From Sagittula salina (GTDB lineage: Bacteria; Pseudomonadota; Alphaproteobacteria; Rhodobacterales; Rhodobacteraceae), in contig NZ_JAGISH010000004.1 of the NCBI RefSeq assembly GCF_017813235.1, positions 100,747 to 164,746 of the forward strand: a DNA stretch of 64,000 bases, in the 5' to 3' direction. Of this stretch, positions 7,794-16,498 are shown in pieces. The notes beneath the pieces are model-generated. The model had not been told where the DNA came from. It saw nothing but the letters and a program-made list of their open reading frames with translations, and searched no databases. Position 1 is the first letter of the stretch. The number at the start of each line of letters is the position of its first letter. The position numbers and the translations under genes were made by a program.

Positions 7794-9542
7794 TCAGCCC
7801 AGCAGTGCCAGCAGCGGCAGCAGACCGAGCATCCACATTCCACCCAGATCGCCGCCGTCTTCGTCGCCGGAGCCGTCCGCCTCCTCGTCGCCGGGTCCGC
7901 GGGCCGCGCGGGCGGGGGGCGCCGCATCGGGAGAGAACCCCGCGTCGCTCCCGCCGGAATCGCTGACGCCTGCCACCATGCCCTCCATTTCTGGCACGGC
8001 CTGACCGGTTGCGGCGAAGGTCTCCGCGAAATCCGCCGTCGGTGTCACGTCGCTCAGCCGTACCTGCATGATCTCGCCGGGCGCCAGCACCGTTTCGATC
8101 AGGCCGGCGGCGTGCAGGTCCTCCGGGTCGGGGTGCTCTACCATCGCGGGGCTGCCGGTATTGCCCGGCTGCGCGCCGCGCACCACATTCAGGGTCGTGA
8201 TCTCCATTTCGCCAAAACGGTCCACGAGGTTCGAGATATCGACCTCCGCATCCACCACCCCGTTGCGCAGGTTGGAGGTGAAGTAGAACAGCATGTCCCG
8301 CCCGTCAGCAAAGGCATGCACGTCCATTTCGCGCGTGTGCAGTTCCGTGTCGCGGTCGTCCCCGGCATCGAAATCCAGCATCCGCATTCCGGGCAGGTTC
8401 TCCGACATCATGGAGAACATCTCGCCCGGTGCGGTGGGATTGTCGAACTCCCGCCCCAGCGCCAGCGCGGAGTCGGTGTTCTGGATCAGCGGCCAGACCT
8501 GCGCCGCGTCCACATCCATGCGCATGAATTCCTCGACCTGTTCCAACATCTCCTGAGCCTGAAACAGCCCGTAGTCCCGCGTCGCGTCGAAGGCGTCGGT
8601 ATTCGCCTTCGCGTTCCACTCCGTGACGTGGATCTCCAGCGTCGGGTCCACCGCCTGCCAGTGCTCTTCGATCTGTTCCAGCTGGAACCAGCGCGAATGG
8701 TCCACCACCGGCGCGCGCGAATAGACATGCGCCACCACTCCGTCGGTGGCGGCCATGGCATCGTCGTCGAAATGCGACAGAAGGATCTCGTTGTTGATCT
8801 CCGTCCAGTCCATGCCGCCGTTGGGAAAGATCACGTCATCGCCCAGCGTCAGCCCATAGGCGGCGTTCAGCTCGGCCACCGCTTCGGACGGCGCCATGCT
8901 GTCGTATTGCGCGGAAATTTCGGAGCGGCCGAAATTCGTCCCGACCTGCACCAGCACATCGATTTCCGCCGCTTCCGGGTGCCGCGCCGCGATGTCGTTG
9001 AGCGTGCGGTCGATCACCTGCGCCATCTCGGCGGCGAGGCGGCCGTATTCGGCGGCGTTCATCTCTCCCGAACCCCAGTATTCGTTGCCGATCTCGAAGG
9101 CGGCGACCGTGCCCTCCCCGTAGTGGCCCGTGACCACGTCGCGCACGAAGTCCTGCAGTACCTCCCGGTCCACCGCCGGCATCCGGTCGCCGTTGTCGTC
9201 GAGGACGTCGTTCGACAGCTGGTCGCGTGTCGGGATCACGATGCTGACCGCGTGGCCGGTGCCGGCGGAATATTGCATCATCTCCGACAGGGGGATGAAA
9301 TCCTCCATCCGCCCGGTGTCCGGGTCCCGCGCCGACGTCGCGTCAGGATCGCGCAGAGAGAACATGTTCTCTGTCAGCGACCCGCCCGGATAGCGCAGCG
9401 TGGTGACGCCCAGCGCCTCGATCGCATGGTCATAGCTGGCCGGGCCGGTCATGTGCGCGCGCGGGGCAAGGATGTTCCCCCCGAACAGATCGTGCGTTGC
9501 CGCAGACCCGAAAGCCTGGGCAGAGCTGGTCAGGATAAGCAT
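7794..9542 (-). CDS. Secreted glycoside hydrolase-like protein with C-terminal hydrophobic tail
   Basis: A 582-residue protein with a short signal-like N-terminus ending SSAQA. The region to about 400 looks like a clan GH-A barrel: AAFEIGNEYWG puts an Asn-Glu acid/base pair at 153-154, and IHVTEWNAK puts a nucleophile candidate at Glu308, the arrangement of arabinofuranosidase and related families. A beta-rich accessory region follows. The last 50 residues are Asp/Glu/Gly-rich, then GGMWMLGLLPLLALLG, a hydrophobic stretch at the very end with no basic cluster behind it. The usual positive n-region of a signal peptide is missing, and the upstream frame hits a stop at about 9603 with no better start codon. 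The polysaccharide substrate is unknown. I could not assign it to a numbered GH family. Confidence 0.7.
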   Translation of the reverse strand: MLILTSSAQAFGSAATHDLFGGNILAPRAHMTGPASYDHAIEALGVTTLRYPGGSLTENMFSLRDPDATSARDPDTGRMEDFIPLSEMMQYSAGTGHAVSIVIPTRDQLSNDVLDDNGDRMPAVDREVLQDFVRDVVTGHYGEGTVAAFEIGNEYWGSGEMNAAEYGRLAAEMAQVIDRTLNDIAARHPEAAEIDVLVQVGTNFGRSEISAQYDSMAPSEAVAELNAAYGLTLGDDVIFPNGGMDWTEINNEILLSHFDDDAMAATDGVVAHVYSRAPVVDHSRWFQLEQIEEHWQAVDPTLEIHVTEWNAKANTDAFDATRDYGLFQAQEMLEQVEEFMRMDVDAAQVWPLIQNTDSALALGREFDNPTAPGEMFSMMSENLPGMRMLDFDAGDDRDTELHTREMDVHAFADGRDMLFYFTSNLRNGVVDAEVDISNLVDRFGEMEITTLNVVRGAQPGNTGSPAMVEHPDPEDLHAAGLIETVLAPGEIMQVRLSDVTPTADFAETFAATGQAVPEMEGMVAGVSDSGGSDAGFSPDAAPPARAARGPGDEEADGSGDEDGGDLGGMWMLGLLPLLALLG

Positions 9543-9596
9543 TGGCGTCCGCTCGCTGGTTTGATCGCGGGCAAGACTGATGCCAAAACGGAAACG

Positions 9597-9619
9597 ATTC
9601 CCTTAAGGGCTGCGGGAAT
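9597..9619. promoter_or_regulatory. Inverted repeat upstream of the glycoside hydrolase gene
   Basis: attccc (9597-9602) is mirrored by gggaat (9614-9619). The perfect palindrome cccttaaggg (9600-9609) overlaps its left arm. The stretch lies 55-80 bases upstream of the hydrolase start, beside an AT-rich tract (9620-9645), so it is a reasonable operator or promoter-proximal site. No regulator is identified. Confidence 0.3.
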
Positions 9620-9655
9620 ATCTTTATATTACTTATTATTAACCACGATTCCGGC

Positions 9656-10909
9656 TCAGGCGAACCGAGCCGGATCGTAGGGCGACAGGTCGATGTCGGG
9701 CCTTCGTCCTGAGACGATCTGCGCCAGCAGTTGCCCGGTCCTTGGCCCCGCCGTCAGCCCGAGGTGGTCGTGCCCGAAGCCCGCGAAGGCACCCGCCACC
9801 CCCGGCACCGCGCCGATCATCGGCAGCGAATCGACCATGCTCGGACGGTGGCCCATCCATTCCACGCGTCGCGCCCACGTCAGCCCCGGCATGGCGCGGC
9901 GGATATTTTCCTCCAGCAGGCGAAAGGGTGCGGGCGACGGCGGCGCGTCCAACCCGCCAAATTCCACGATCCCCGCCAGTCGCAGGCGTCCCTCCATCGG
10001 CGTGGCGACGAACCGGCCGCTGGCGACCATGGCGGGCGCGCGCGGCATGACCGAGGGCTCCCAGAGGTCGAGGTGATAGCCCCGCTCGCTCTCCATCGGC
10101 ACCCTCAGCCCCAGCTCCTCCGCCAGCGGTTTCGACCACGCGCCTGCCGCCAGCACCACGGCATCGCAGCGCAGCGTCTCGCCCGAGATGCGCAACCCCG
10201 TCACGCGACCCCGATCGCTGACGCCGTCGCTATCCAGCACGACGCCCGTGACATCGCCCCGCAGCACCTGCCCGCCGCGCGCCGCCACATGCGTGGCCAG
10301 CGTTTTTACGTAGGCGCCGGGATCGCTGATCCGGCCATGATCGCGCATCCGCGCGGCGCAGGTGACAGCGGGACCAAAGGCCGGCTCCGCCGCGCGCAGC
10401 TCCGCCTGATCCAGCACCTCCCAGTCAAAGCCCGCCGCCCGCCGCGCCGCCCAATAGCCTGCATCCGCGCGGTAATCCTCAATCCCGTCATAGACATACA
10501 GGTAATCCGACGGCAGGACGAAACGCTCTGCCCCGGTGCCCGCTGCCAGCGCCTGATGGTCGGACAGGCTGTCCCCGATCAGCGGCAGGATCGCCCGCGC
10601 GCGGCGCGCAACGCCCGCCTCCGTCGCCTGCGCCATATAACGGACCAGCCATGGCAGCAGGCGCGGCAGGTGGTGCCATTTCAGGTAGACCGGCTGGCGT
10701 GGGTCCAGCAGCATGGCGGGCGCCTTCCGCCACAGTCCCGGCACGGGCACAGGCACCACGGAGGCCCGCGCCAGCACACCCGCATTGCCGTGGCTCGCAC
10801 CCTCGCCCGGCCCGCTGCGGTCCACCAGAACCACCGCATGCCCCGCGCGCTGCAACCAGATCGCCGTGGATACCCCAACGATCCCCGCTCCGACGATGGC
10901 GACCCGCAC
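9656..10909 (-). CDS. FAD-dependent DAO-family oxidoreductase (D-amino-acid dehydrogenase/glycine oxidase type)
   Basis: A 417-residue flavoenzyme. The N-terminus carries the dinucleotide-binding GAGIVGVSTA (7-16), the acidic end of beta2 is VLVDRSGPGEGASHGNAG, and the second FAD segment is VVLAAGAWSKPLA. The C-terminal GHDHLGLTAGPRTGQLLAQ is typical of DadA-like proteins. It should oxidise an amine or imino compound, most likely a D-amino acid, passing electrons to a quinone or oxygen. The start codon lies 4 bases after the stop of the upstream TIM-barrel/MgsA-like gene on the same strand, so the two very likely form an operon. No signal peptide. Substrate uncertain. Confidence 0.85.
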   Translation of the reverse strand: MRVAIVGAGIVGVSTAIWLQRAGHAVVLVDRSGPGEGASHGNAGVLARASVVPVPVPGLWRKAPAMLLDPRQPVYLKWHHLPRLLPWLVRYMAQATEAGVARRARAILPLIGDSLSDHQALAAGTGAERFVLPSDYLYVYDGIEDYRADAGYWAARRAAGFDWEVLDQAELRAAEPAFGPAVTCAARMRDHGRISDPGAYVKTLATHVAARGGQVLRGDVTGVVLDSDGVSDRGRVTGLRISGETLRCDAVVLAAGAWSKPLAEELGLRVPMESERGYHLDLWEPSVMPRAPAMVASGRFVATPMEGRLRLAGIVEFGGLDAPPSPAPFRLLEENIRRAMPGLTWARRVEWMGHRPSMVDSLPMIGAVPGVAGAFAGFGHDHLGLTAGPRTGQLLAQIVSGRRPDIDLSPYDPARFA

Positions 10910-10913
10910 GGCC

Positions 10914-11981
10914 CTACCCCGCCGTCAGCCCGTCCAGCAGCGCATCCGCCGCCGAGGGCGACAGTGCCAGCGGCACGTCGTGGTAGATCGCCAGCCGGGT
11001 CAGCGCCTGCAGGTCGGCATCGCCCGCGTGCCGGTCCGAGGGGTCGGCGAAGAAGATCACCGCGTCCAGCTCCCCCGTGGCGATGAGCGCGCCCAGTTGC
11101 TGGTCGCCACCCAACGCGCCGCGTTGCAGCCGCTGAACCGTCAGCGCGGGCGCGGCCTCCGACACCAGCCGCCCGGTGCCGCCGGTGCAGATCACCCGAT
11201 GACCGGCCAGCGCCTTCGCGTGCCGCAACACCCAGGCCCTCAGATGCGCCTTGCGGTTGTCATGCGCCACCAGCGCGATGCGGCGCGGCGCATGCGACAG
11301 CCGCCGCGCCCGGCCGGTCATCTCCATGATCGACCGCACCTGCCCGACAAAGCCCTCACCCTCCGCCGGAAACACCCCGTCCAACGCCGCCGTGCCCACG
11401 GTGAAGCCCGCCGCGCCTGCCTCCGCCACCGCGCGCACCCGCGCCTCCGAATCGATCGACCCCGCCATGATGACCGGCTTTTCCACCGCGGCGCAGACCG
11501 CGCGCATCAGCCCCGGCACATCGCCGTCGAAACGATAGGCCAGCAGGTCCAGCCCGTGCACGTGCTCCAGATCCGTCAGCGCGCGCGCGGTTTCGACGAT
11601 GGTGGTCTCCGGCCCCTCCAGCACCGATGGATGCCCGGTGATCCGCCCCGGAAACGGGAAGTAACGCAGGGGATGGGCGCGGGTGATCTCTGTCACCGCG
11701 CGGGCTCGGGTGCCGCCCAGCAGGCAATCCACGTCCAGCCCGACGGCCGCGCGGGCAGAGGCCAGTTCCGTCTCCGCATCAAGGCTGACCACCTCCAGAT
11801 AGCTTCGCCCTCCGGCGGCCCGGATCGCCTGCGCCAGCCCGCGCAGATCCTCGAAAGGCAGGCCGACGTCCTTGAAACCGATATGCCGCACGCCGCCCTC
11901 CAGCGCCTCCTCCAGACGCGCGCGGGCGTCCGGGATCGTGCGGTCGTTCGACGTCAGCATCAGGATGAAATCAAAGGCCAA
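10914..11981 (-). CDS. Fusion: phosphate-binding TIM-barrel domain + methylglyoxal synthase-like domain
   Basis: A 355-residue two-domain protein. Residues 1-225 look like a (beta/alpha)8 barrel of the HisA/HisF phosphate-binding kind: HIGFKDVG at 33-40, then KPVIMAGSIDS at 168-178 and FTVGTAAL at 193-200 at the usual phosphate-gripping strands 7 and 8. Residues 233-349 align with E. coli MgsA along the whole fold: ALVAHDNRK (His240, Asp241, Lys244), TGGTG (266-270) and GGDQQLGALI with the catalytic base Asp293. Two MgsA residues are not kept: His98 corresponds to Gly320 and Ser65 to Arg287. Methylglyoxal synthesis from dihydroxyacetone phosphate is therefore doubtful, and another phosphoryl-elimination or isomerase role is possible. 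It is the first gene of an operon with a DAO flavoenzyme. Confidence 0.75.
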   Translation of the reverse strand: MAFDFILMLTSNDRTIPDARARLEEALEGGVRHIGFKDVGLPFEDLRGLAQAIRAAGGRSYLEVVSLDAETELASARAAVGLDVDCLLGGTRARAVTEITRAHPLRYFPFPGRITGHPSVLEGPETTIVETARALTDLEHVHGLDLLAYRFDGDVPGLMRAVCAAVEKPVIMAGSIDSEARVRAVAEAGAAGFTVGTAALDGVFPAEGEGFVGQVRSIMEMTGRARRLSHAPRRIALVAHDNRKAHLRAWVLRHAKALAGHRVICTGGTGRLVSEAAPALTVQRLQRGALGGDQQLGALIATGELDAVIFFADPSDRHAGDADLQALTRLAIYHDVPLALSPSAADALLDGLTAG

Positions 11982-12255
11982 TATCCACTCCCTCCAGCGG
12001 CGAGACGGGGGCGGGACGGCAACCGCCCCTCTGGGCCGTCACCAATGCGTCCGCTCTGGCGGGCAGCATGCGGCAGGCGCCGCCGATGGTCCACAGCAGA
12101 AAGCCACCGCCCGCCACGTGCTGCACCGGGCAGGGTCAGGGCCGAAACTCCAGCCAAAAGACCCATATCCCAGCGACCGACCGCATTTCCCGGCAGCATT
12201 TCGTCAGGGGCGGCTTGACCGGGGCCGAGGCATCGCTTAATCACCCCTCACCCGA

Positions 12256-12329
12256 GCGGGTATAGCTTAATGGTAAAGCCCCTGCCTTCCAAGCAGGCTA
12301 TCTCGGTTCGATCCCGTGTACCCGCTCCA
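12256..12329 (+). tRNA. tRNA-Gly (anticodon TCC)
   Basis: A complete cloverleaf: acceptor gcgggta pairs with tacccgc, the anticodon stem cctgc/gcagg closes the 7-base loop cttccaa with TCC at its centre, the T arm contains ggttcgatccc, and CCA is encoded at 12327-12329. The D arm is short (tagcttaatggtaaa), as is normal for glycine tRNAs. TCC reads GGA and, by wobble, GGG. Confidence 0.96.
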
Positions 12330-12360
12330 ATTTCCCCGCACCGCCCACCGGATCGCAGCC

Positions 12361-12408
12361 GGGCCATACCGCAGACGGGCCATACCGCAGACGGGCCAGA
12401 ACACAGAC
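12361..12408. repeat. Three tandem 16-bp repeats
   Basis: Two perfect copies of gggccataccgcagac (12361-12376, 12377-12392) are followed by a third with changes (gggccagaacacagac, 12393-12408) and a partial fourth. They lie between tRNA-Gly and the ABC exporter gene. Confidence 0.85.
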
Positions 12409-12544
12409 GGGCCTAACTGCAGGCATGACGGTGCCCGAACTCCCGCAGGCTTGACCCGCCGCGTCCTTTGGACGCTTGACCCCCGGTCGCTGCCTGTCCA
12501 AAACGACCCCCGCGCGGAGGTCCGCGCAAAGGACAGGAGACCCC

Positions 12545-14341
12545 ATGGCCCGCAGACCCGTGACCGACACCGGCGAAGAGCGCGAGAAGTCGAAGAACGT
12601 CGGCGCCCTGCGCGCGCTCTGGCCGTTTGTCCGGCCATACCGGGGGCTCATGCTGGCCGCCATCGGCGCGCTGATCCTCACCGCCTGCACCTCGCTCGTG
12701 CTGCCACTGGCGGTGCGCCGCGTGGTCGACAACTTCAACACCACCGATGGCGCGCTGCTCGACCAGTATTTCGGCGCCGCACTGGCCATCGCGGGCGTGC
12801 TGGCCGTGGGCACCGCGCTGCGCTACGCGCTGGTGACGCGACTGGGCGAACGCGTGGTGGCCGACATCCGCACGGCGGTCTTCGACCGGGTCATCGGCCT
12901 GTCGCCCGTCTTCTACGAACGGATCATGACCGGCGAGGTGCTGTCCCGCATCACCACCGACACCACGCTGATCCTCTCGGTCATCGGCTCGTCGATCTCC
13001 ATCGCGCTCAGGAACATGCTGCTGTTTTCCGGCGGGATCGTGCTGATGCTTTTCACCTCGCCCAAACTGACCGGGCTGGTGCTGCTGATCGTGCCGCTGG
13101 TGGTGGTGCCGATCCTCGTGCTGGGGCGCCGGATGCGCGTGCTCAGCCGCGAGAATCAGGACTGGATCGCCGCCTCCTCCGGTAACGCCTCCGAGGCGCT
13201 GCTGAGCGTGCAGACCGTTCAGGCCTACACGCATGAGGCAATCGCCTCCCATACCTTCGCGGACGTGACAGAAAAAAGCTTTGTCGCCGCCAAGAAACGC
13301 ATCTGGACGCGCGCGGCGCTGACCATGATCGTGATCTTCCTCGTGTTCACCGGCATCGTCGGCGTGCTCTGGATCGGCGCTTGGGACGTGCGCGCGGGTG
13401 ACATGTCGGCGGGCGTGCTGATCCAGTTCGTCATCTATTCGGTCATGGTCGCCGGCGCCGTGGGCGCCCTGTCGGAAACCTTCTCCGAACTGCAACGCGC
13501 GGCGGGGGCGACCGAACGACTGGTGGAACTGCTGCAGGCCGAGGACACCGTGCGCGACCCCGCGCAGCCGCAGACTCTGCCCGCCCCGGTGCGGGGCGAG
13601 ATCGCCTTTGACGACGTGCATTTCGCCTACCCGGCACGGCCCGGTGTCTCGGCGCTCGACGGCGTGTCGCTGCACATCGCGCCGGGCGAAACCGTGGCGC
13701 TGGTCGGCCCTTCGGGGGCGGGCAAGACGACAATCATCCAGCTGCTGCAACGCTTCTACGACCCGGCCAGCGGGCAGGTGACGCTCGACGGCATGCCGCT
13801 GACCGCCATGGCACGGACCGATTTCCGCCGATACCTCGCGCTGGTGCCACAGGACCCGGTGATCTTTGCCGCCTCGGCACGCGACAACATCCGCTTTGGC
13901 CGCCCCGAGGCAACCGATGCGGAGGTCGAGGCCGCCGCCCGCGCCGCCGCCGCTCATGACTTCCTCTCGGCGCTGCCCGACGGCTACGACAGCTGGCTGG
14001 GCGAACGCGGCGTGATGCTCTCGGGCGGGCAGAAGCAGCGCGTGGCCATCGCCCGCGCCATCCTGCGCGATGCGCCGGTCCTGCTGCTGGACGAAGCGAC
14101 TTCGGCGCTGGACGCAGAGTCGGAACGGCTCGTGCAACAGGCCGTCGACCGGCTGGCCGAGGGTCGCACGACGATCATCGTCGCGCACCGCCTTGCCACC
14201 GTGAAGAAGGCGGACCGCATCGTGGTCATGGATCATGGCCGTATCGTTGCGCAGGGGACCCATGACGCGCTGGTGGCCGAAGGCGGGCTCTACGCGCGCC
14301 TCGCCCGCCTGCAATTCACCGACGGTATCGCCGCCGAATAG
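12545..14341 (+). CDS. ABC exporter, fused permease and ATPase (MsbA/LmrA type)
   Basis: A 598-residue half-transporter. The N-terminal part has six membrane helices (about 35-320), starting with LMLAAIGALILTACTSLVLP. The ATPase follows: Walker A GPSGAGKT, Q-loop VPQDPVIF, signature LSGGQKQR, Walker B VLLLDEATSALD and the switch histidine in VAHR. It would act as a homodimer exporting a lipid or drug-like substrate. The ATG at 12545 follows a good ribosome-binding site (aaaggacaggaga); an in-frame ATG 69 bases earlier lacks one and adds a non-conserved extension. No partner gene is adjacent, so the substrate is open. Confidence 0.92.
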   Translation: MARRPVTDTGEEREKSKNVGALRALWPFVRPYRGLMLAAIGALILTACTSLVLPLAVRRVVDNFNTTDGALLDQYFGAALAIAGVLAVGTALRYALVTRLGERVVADIRTAVFDRVIGLSPVFYERIMTGEVLSRITTDTTLILSVIGSSISIALRNMLLFSGGIVLMLFTSPKLTGLVLLIVPLVVVPILVLGRRMRVLSRENQDWIAASSGNASEALLSVQTVQAYTHEAIASHTFADVTEKSFVAAKKRIWTRAALTMIVIFLVFTGIVGVLWIGAWDVRAGDMSAGVLIQFVIYSVMVAGAVGALSETFSELQRAAGATERLVELLQAEDTVRDPAQPQTLPAPVRGEIAFDDVHFAYPARPGVSALDGVSLHIAPGETVALVGPSGAGKTTIIQLLQRFYDPASGQVTLDGMPLTAMARTDFRRYLALVPQDPVIFAASARDNIRFGRPEATDAEVEAAARAAAAHDFLSALPDGYDSWLGERGVMLSGGQKQRVAIARAILRDAPVLLLDEATSALDAESERLVQQAVDRLAEGRTTIIVAHRLATVKKADRIVVMDHGRIVAQGTHDALVAEGGLYARLARLQFTDGIAAE

Positions 14342-14426
14342 ACGGGCGCAGGCCACAGTCCCCGACCACCACCCGTCACCTGCAACGCGAACACCACGCA
14401 CACACATCAACGGGCCACACCGTCGG

Positions 14427-14486
14427 GGGGGCTTCGCCCCCGGCGCGGCCGCGCCTCCCCGGAGTATTACCGCCAAGGGGATACAC
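14427..14486 (-). repeat. Composite intergenic element, copy 3
   Basis: A hairpin (gggggc ttc gccccc, 14427-14441) is followed by the box, which reads ccccttggcggtaatactcc on the minus strand. It is oriented opposite to copy 4, 65 bases away, so the two form an inverted pair between convergent genes. Confidence 0.65.
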
Positions 14487-14549
14487 GCGGCGGCACGCCC
14501 CCTCGGACCTCGCCCCGGCGTTCTCCACACTCCGAGGCGCCCACCCCTG

Positions 14550-14639
14550 CTTCTCCGTGGTGAAAATACTCCGGGGGGCGGCGCTTCGCAGAAGCGGCGG
14601 GGGGCGGAGCCCCCTCCCGGTCGCCGCCGCAGGCGGCGA
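14550..14639 (+). repeat. Composite intergenic element, copy 4
   Basis: The box cttctccgtggtgaaaatac is followed by a G-rich segment, a small hairpin (gcttc gca gaagc, 14583-14595) and a larger one (tcgccgcc gca ggcggcga, 14621-14639). The order of parts and the gca loops match copy 1 at 3264. Confidence 0.68.
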
Positions 14640-14655
14640 AACCACGAAACCGAAA

Positions 14656-14680
14656 GGCCCTCCCCCGGAGGGAAGGGCCC
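14656..14680 (-). terminator. Terminator of the 5'-nucleotidase gene
   Basis: The stem ggccct/agggcc with inner ccc/ggg pairs lies 35 bases after the stop codon. On the minus strand it is followed by cctttcggttt, a moderate T-tract. Probably a rho-independent terminator. Confidence 0.6.
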
Positions 14681-14714
14681 GTCAGCAAGCCAGCGATAAG
14701 CCTTACTGGAAGCC

Positions 14715-16274
14715 TTACTGGCCCATCATCTTGATGCGGCCGTCGGTGTAGGGCTTGTAGGGGCCCTGCGCCGCCAGGTACTCCGCCGTCACGTCCGCGA
14801 GGTCCGGGCCGAAGTCGTAGGCGTTCTCCGCCTCCACGAACATCTTGTAACCGTCGCCGCCGTTGCGCACGTAGTTGTTGGACACCGCGCCGTAGATCTT
14901 TTCCGGGTCCAGCGCCTCGCCGCCGATCATCACGTCCGACACGCGGCTGCCCACCTCGGCCGACGGATCGACCGCAAAGGTCATGCCCGCCACCTGCGGG
15001 AACCGGCCGCCGCCGTCCTCGATCTGGCTCACGCCGTTCTCAAGCGCTTCCTTGATCACCGCGCCCTTCACCTGGAAGGTCGAGAGCGTGTTCTGGAACG
15101 GCAGCACCGTCAGCACCTCGCCCATGGTCACCTCGCCCGCGTCGATCGAGGCGCGCAGACCGCCACCATTGGCGATGGCCACGTCGATGCCCTGATCCTT
15201 CACCCGGTCCAGCATGGCATCGGCCACGAGGTTGCCCATCGGGCATTCCATGGCGCGGCAGACGTCGCGCGACCCTTCGATCGCCTCGGAGGTCTCGGCC
15301 ACCACCTTGTTGCGGATCTCGTCGAGCGGCGCCGCCGCCTCGGTGATGCGCGCCTTGGTGCCCTCTTCCTCGGCAACGTTTGCATCCAGCAGGATCGGCT
15401 CGCCCTTGGCCTCCACGACCTTGCCCTCGTCGTCGAAGGTCACGTTCAGCTCACCCAGGAACTTGCCGTAGGCATAGGCCTGCACGATCGCCGTATCGCC
15501 GACCATCACCGGGTACGGCCCCTTGGCGCCCTCGATGGTGTTCGACAGCAGCGAATTGTCATGCCCGCCCACGATCACATCGACGCCGGTGGTCTTCTCC
15601 GCCACCGCCTTGTCGACGTTCAGACCCGAGTGCGACAGCACGATGATCTTGTTCACGCCCTCTTCGGCCAGCTTGTCGACCTCGGCCTGCACGGCCTCCG
15701 ACGGATCGGTGAAGATGATGTTCTTGCCGGGCGATGCCAGTTCGTCGGTGTCCTGCGGCGTCAGGCCGATCAGGCCGATCTTCTCGCCTCCCTTCTCGAT
15801 CACGGTGGACTTCATCAGAACGTCCGCCAGCAGCGGCTCGCCCGACACGTCGGCGTTCGACATCAGGATCGGAAAGTTCAGCGCATCCATGAAACCGCGC
15901 AGCACCTCGGGGCCATCGTCGAATTCGTGGTTGCCCACGGTCATCGCGTCATAGCCCATCTGGTTCATCATCTCGGCGGCGAGCTTGCCCTTGTAGTAGG
16001 TGTAGAACAGCGTGCCCTGGAACTGGTCGCCGCCGTCCACGAGAATGTGGTTGTTGGTGCGGGCCTTGGCCTCCGTGATCGCCGTCTGCAGACGCGCCGA
16101 CCCACCAAAGCACTCACCGGCGGTGTTGTCGTCGGCAGAGCAGCCCGAATCATATTTGGAGATCGGCTCGAACCGCGCGTGGAAATCGTTCGTGTGCAGG
16201 ATCGTCAGGGAATAATCTGCCTGTGCTGCGCCCGCGATCAGGGCGGCGGCGGCCGTTGTCATAAGGAAACGCAT
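14715..16274 (-). CDS. Periplasmic bifunctional metallophosphatase/5'-nucleotidase (UshA family)
   Basis: A 519-residue exported enzyme that should dephosphorylate nucleotides, and possibly nucleotide sugars, in the periplasm. The signal peptide is MRFLMTTAAAALIAGAAQA, with cleavage before DYSLT. The metallophosphatase domain shows LHTNDFHARFEP (about 27-38), DGGDQFQGT, GNHEFDDGPE, VLSHSG and GGHDN, which supply the dimetal ligands. The C-terminal 5'-nucleotidase domain carries IANGGGLRASI and NNYVRNGGDGYKMF, the substrate-clamping region. Two early cysteines (CSADDNTAGEC) suggest a disulfide. It is monocistronic, with its own terminator. Likely role: scavenging phosphate and nucleosides. Confidence 0.92.
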   Translation of the reverse strand: MRFLMTTAAAALIAGAAQADYSLTILHTNDFHARFEPISKYDSGCSADDNTAGECFGGSARLQTAITEAKARTNNHILVDGGDQFQGTLFYTYYKGKLAAEMMNQMGYDAMTVGNHEFDDGPEVLRGFMDALNFPILMSNADVSGEPLLADVLMKSTVIEKGGEKIGLIGLTPQDTDELASPGKNIIFTDPSEAVQAEVDKLAEEGVNKIIVLSHSGLNVDKAVAEKTTGVDVIVGGHDNSLLSNTIEGAKGPYPVMVGDTAIVQAYAYGKFLGELNVTFDDEGKVVEAKGEPILLDANVAEEEGTKARITEAAAPLDEIRNKVVAETSEAIEGSRDVCRAMECPMGNLVADAMLDRVKDQGIDVAIANGGGLRASIDAGEVTMGEVLTVLPFQNTLSTFQVKGAVIKEALENGVSQIEDGGGRFPQVAGMTFAVDPSAEVGSRVSDVMIGGEALDPEKIYGAVSNNYVRNGGDGYKMFVEAENAYDFGPDLADVTAEYLAAQGPYKPYTDGRIKMMGQ

Positions 16275-16498
16275 GGGAACCTCTCTGTCGGTCTGTTGTC
16301 TGTTATCGCATCAGGAGACACCGCGATTCGTGCGGAGTCAAAGCCTGATCCAGCGTTAAGCACGCCCGAATGACGGGCCGGTGACGGCGCAGGCGCGGGG
16401 CTGCGCCAAAAAAATGCATCACCTTGCGTCAGGCGTCCCCTCACGCAGCAACGCCAGAGGGATTGACCGGAACCGCTTTCCCCGGCATCCCCCCTGCC

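Larger units (their letters stand above)
14342..14714. other. Intergenic region between convergent exporter and 5'-nucleotidase genes
   Basis: These 373 bases hold no credible gene. They contain two inward-facing copies of the composite intergenic element (14427-14486 and 14550-14639) and the terminator of the 5'-nucleotidase gene (14656-14680). The rest is GC-rich sequence without recognisable features. Confidence 0.75.

Noticed and set aside
11960..12244. A 94-codon minus-strand frame upstream of the TIM-barrel/MgsA-like gene
   Set aside because: It overlaps the start of that gene, has no clear ribosome-binding site and no recognisable family.
12413..14530. A 705-codon minus-strand frame opposite the ABC exporter
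   Set aside because: The exporter on the plus strand has complete Walker and signature motifs; the antisense product is His/Gly/Asp-rich with no family.
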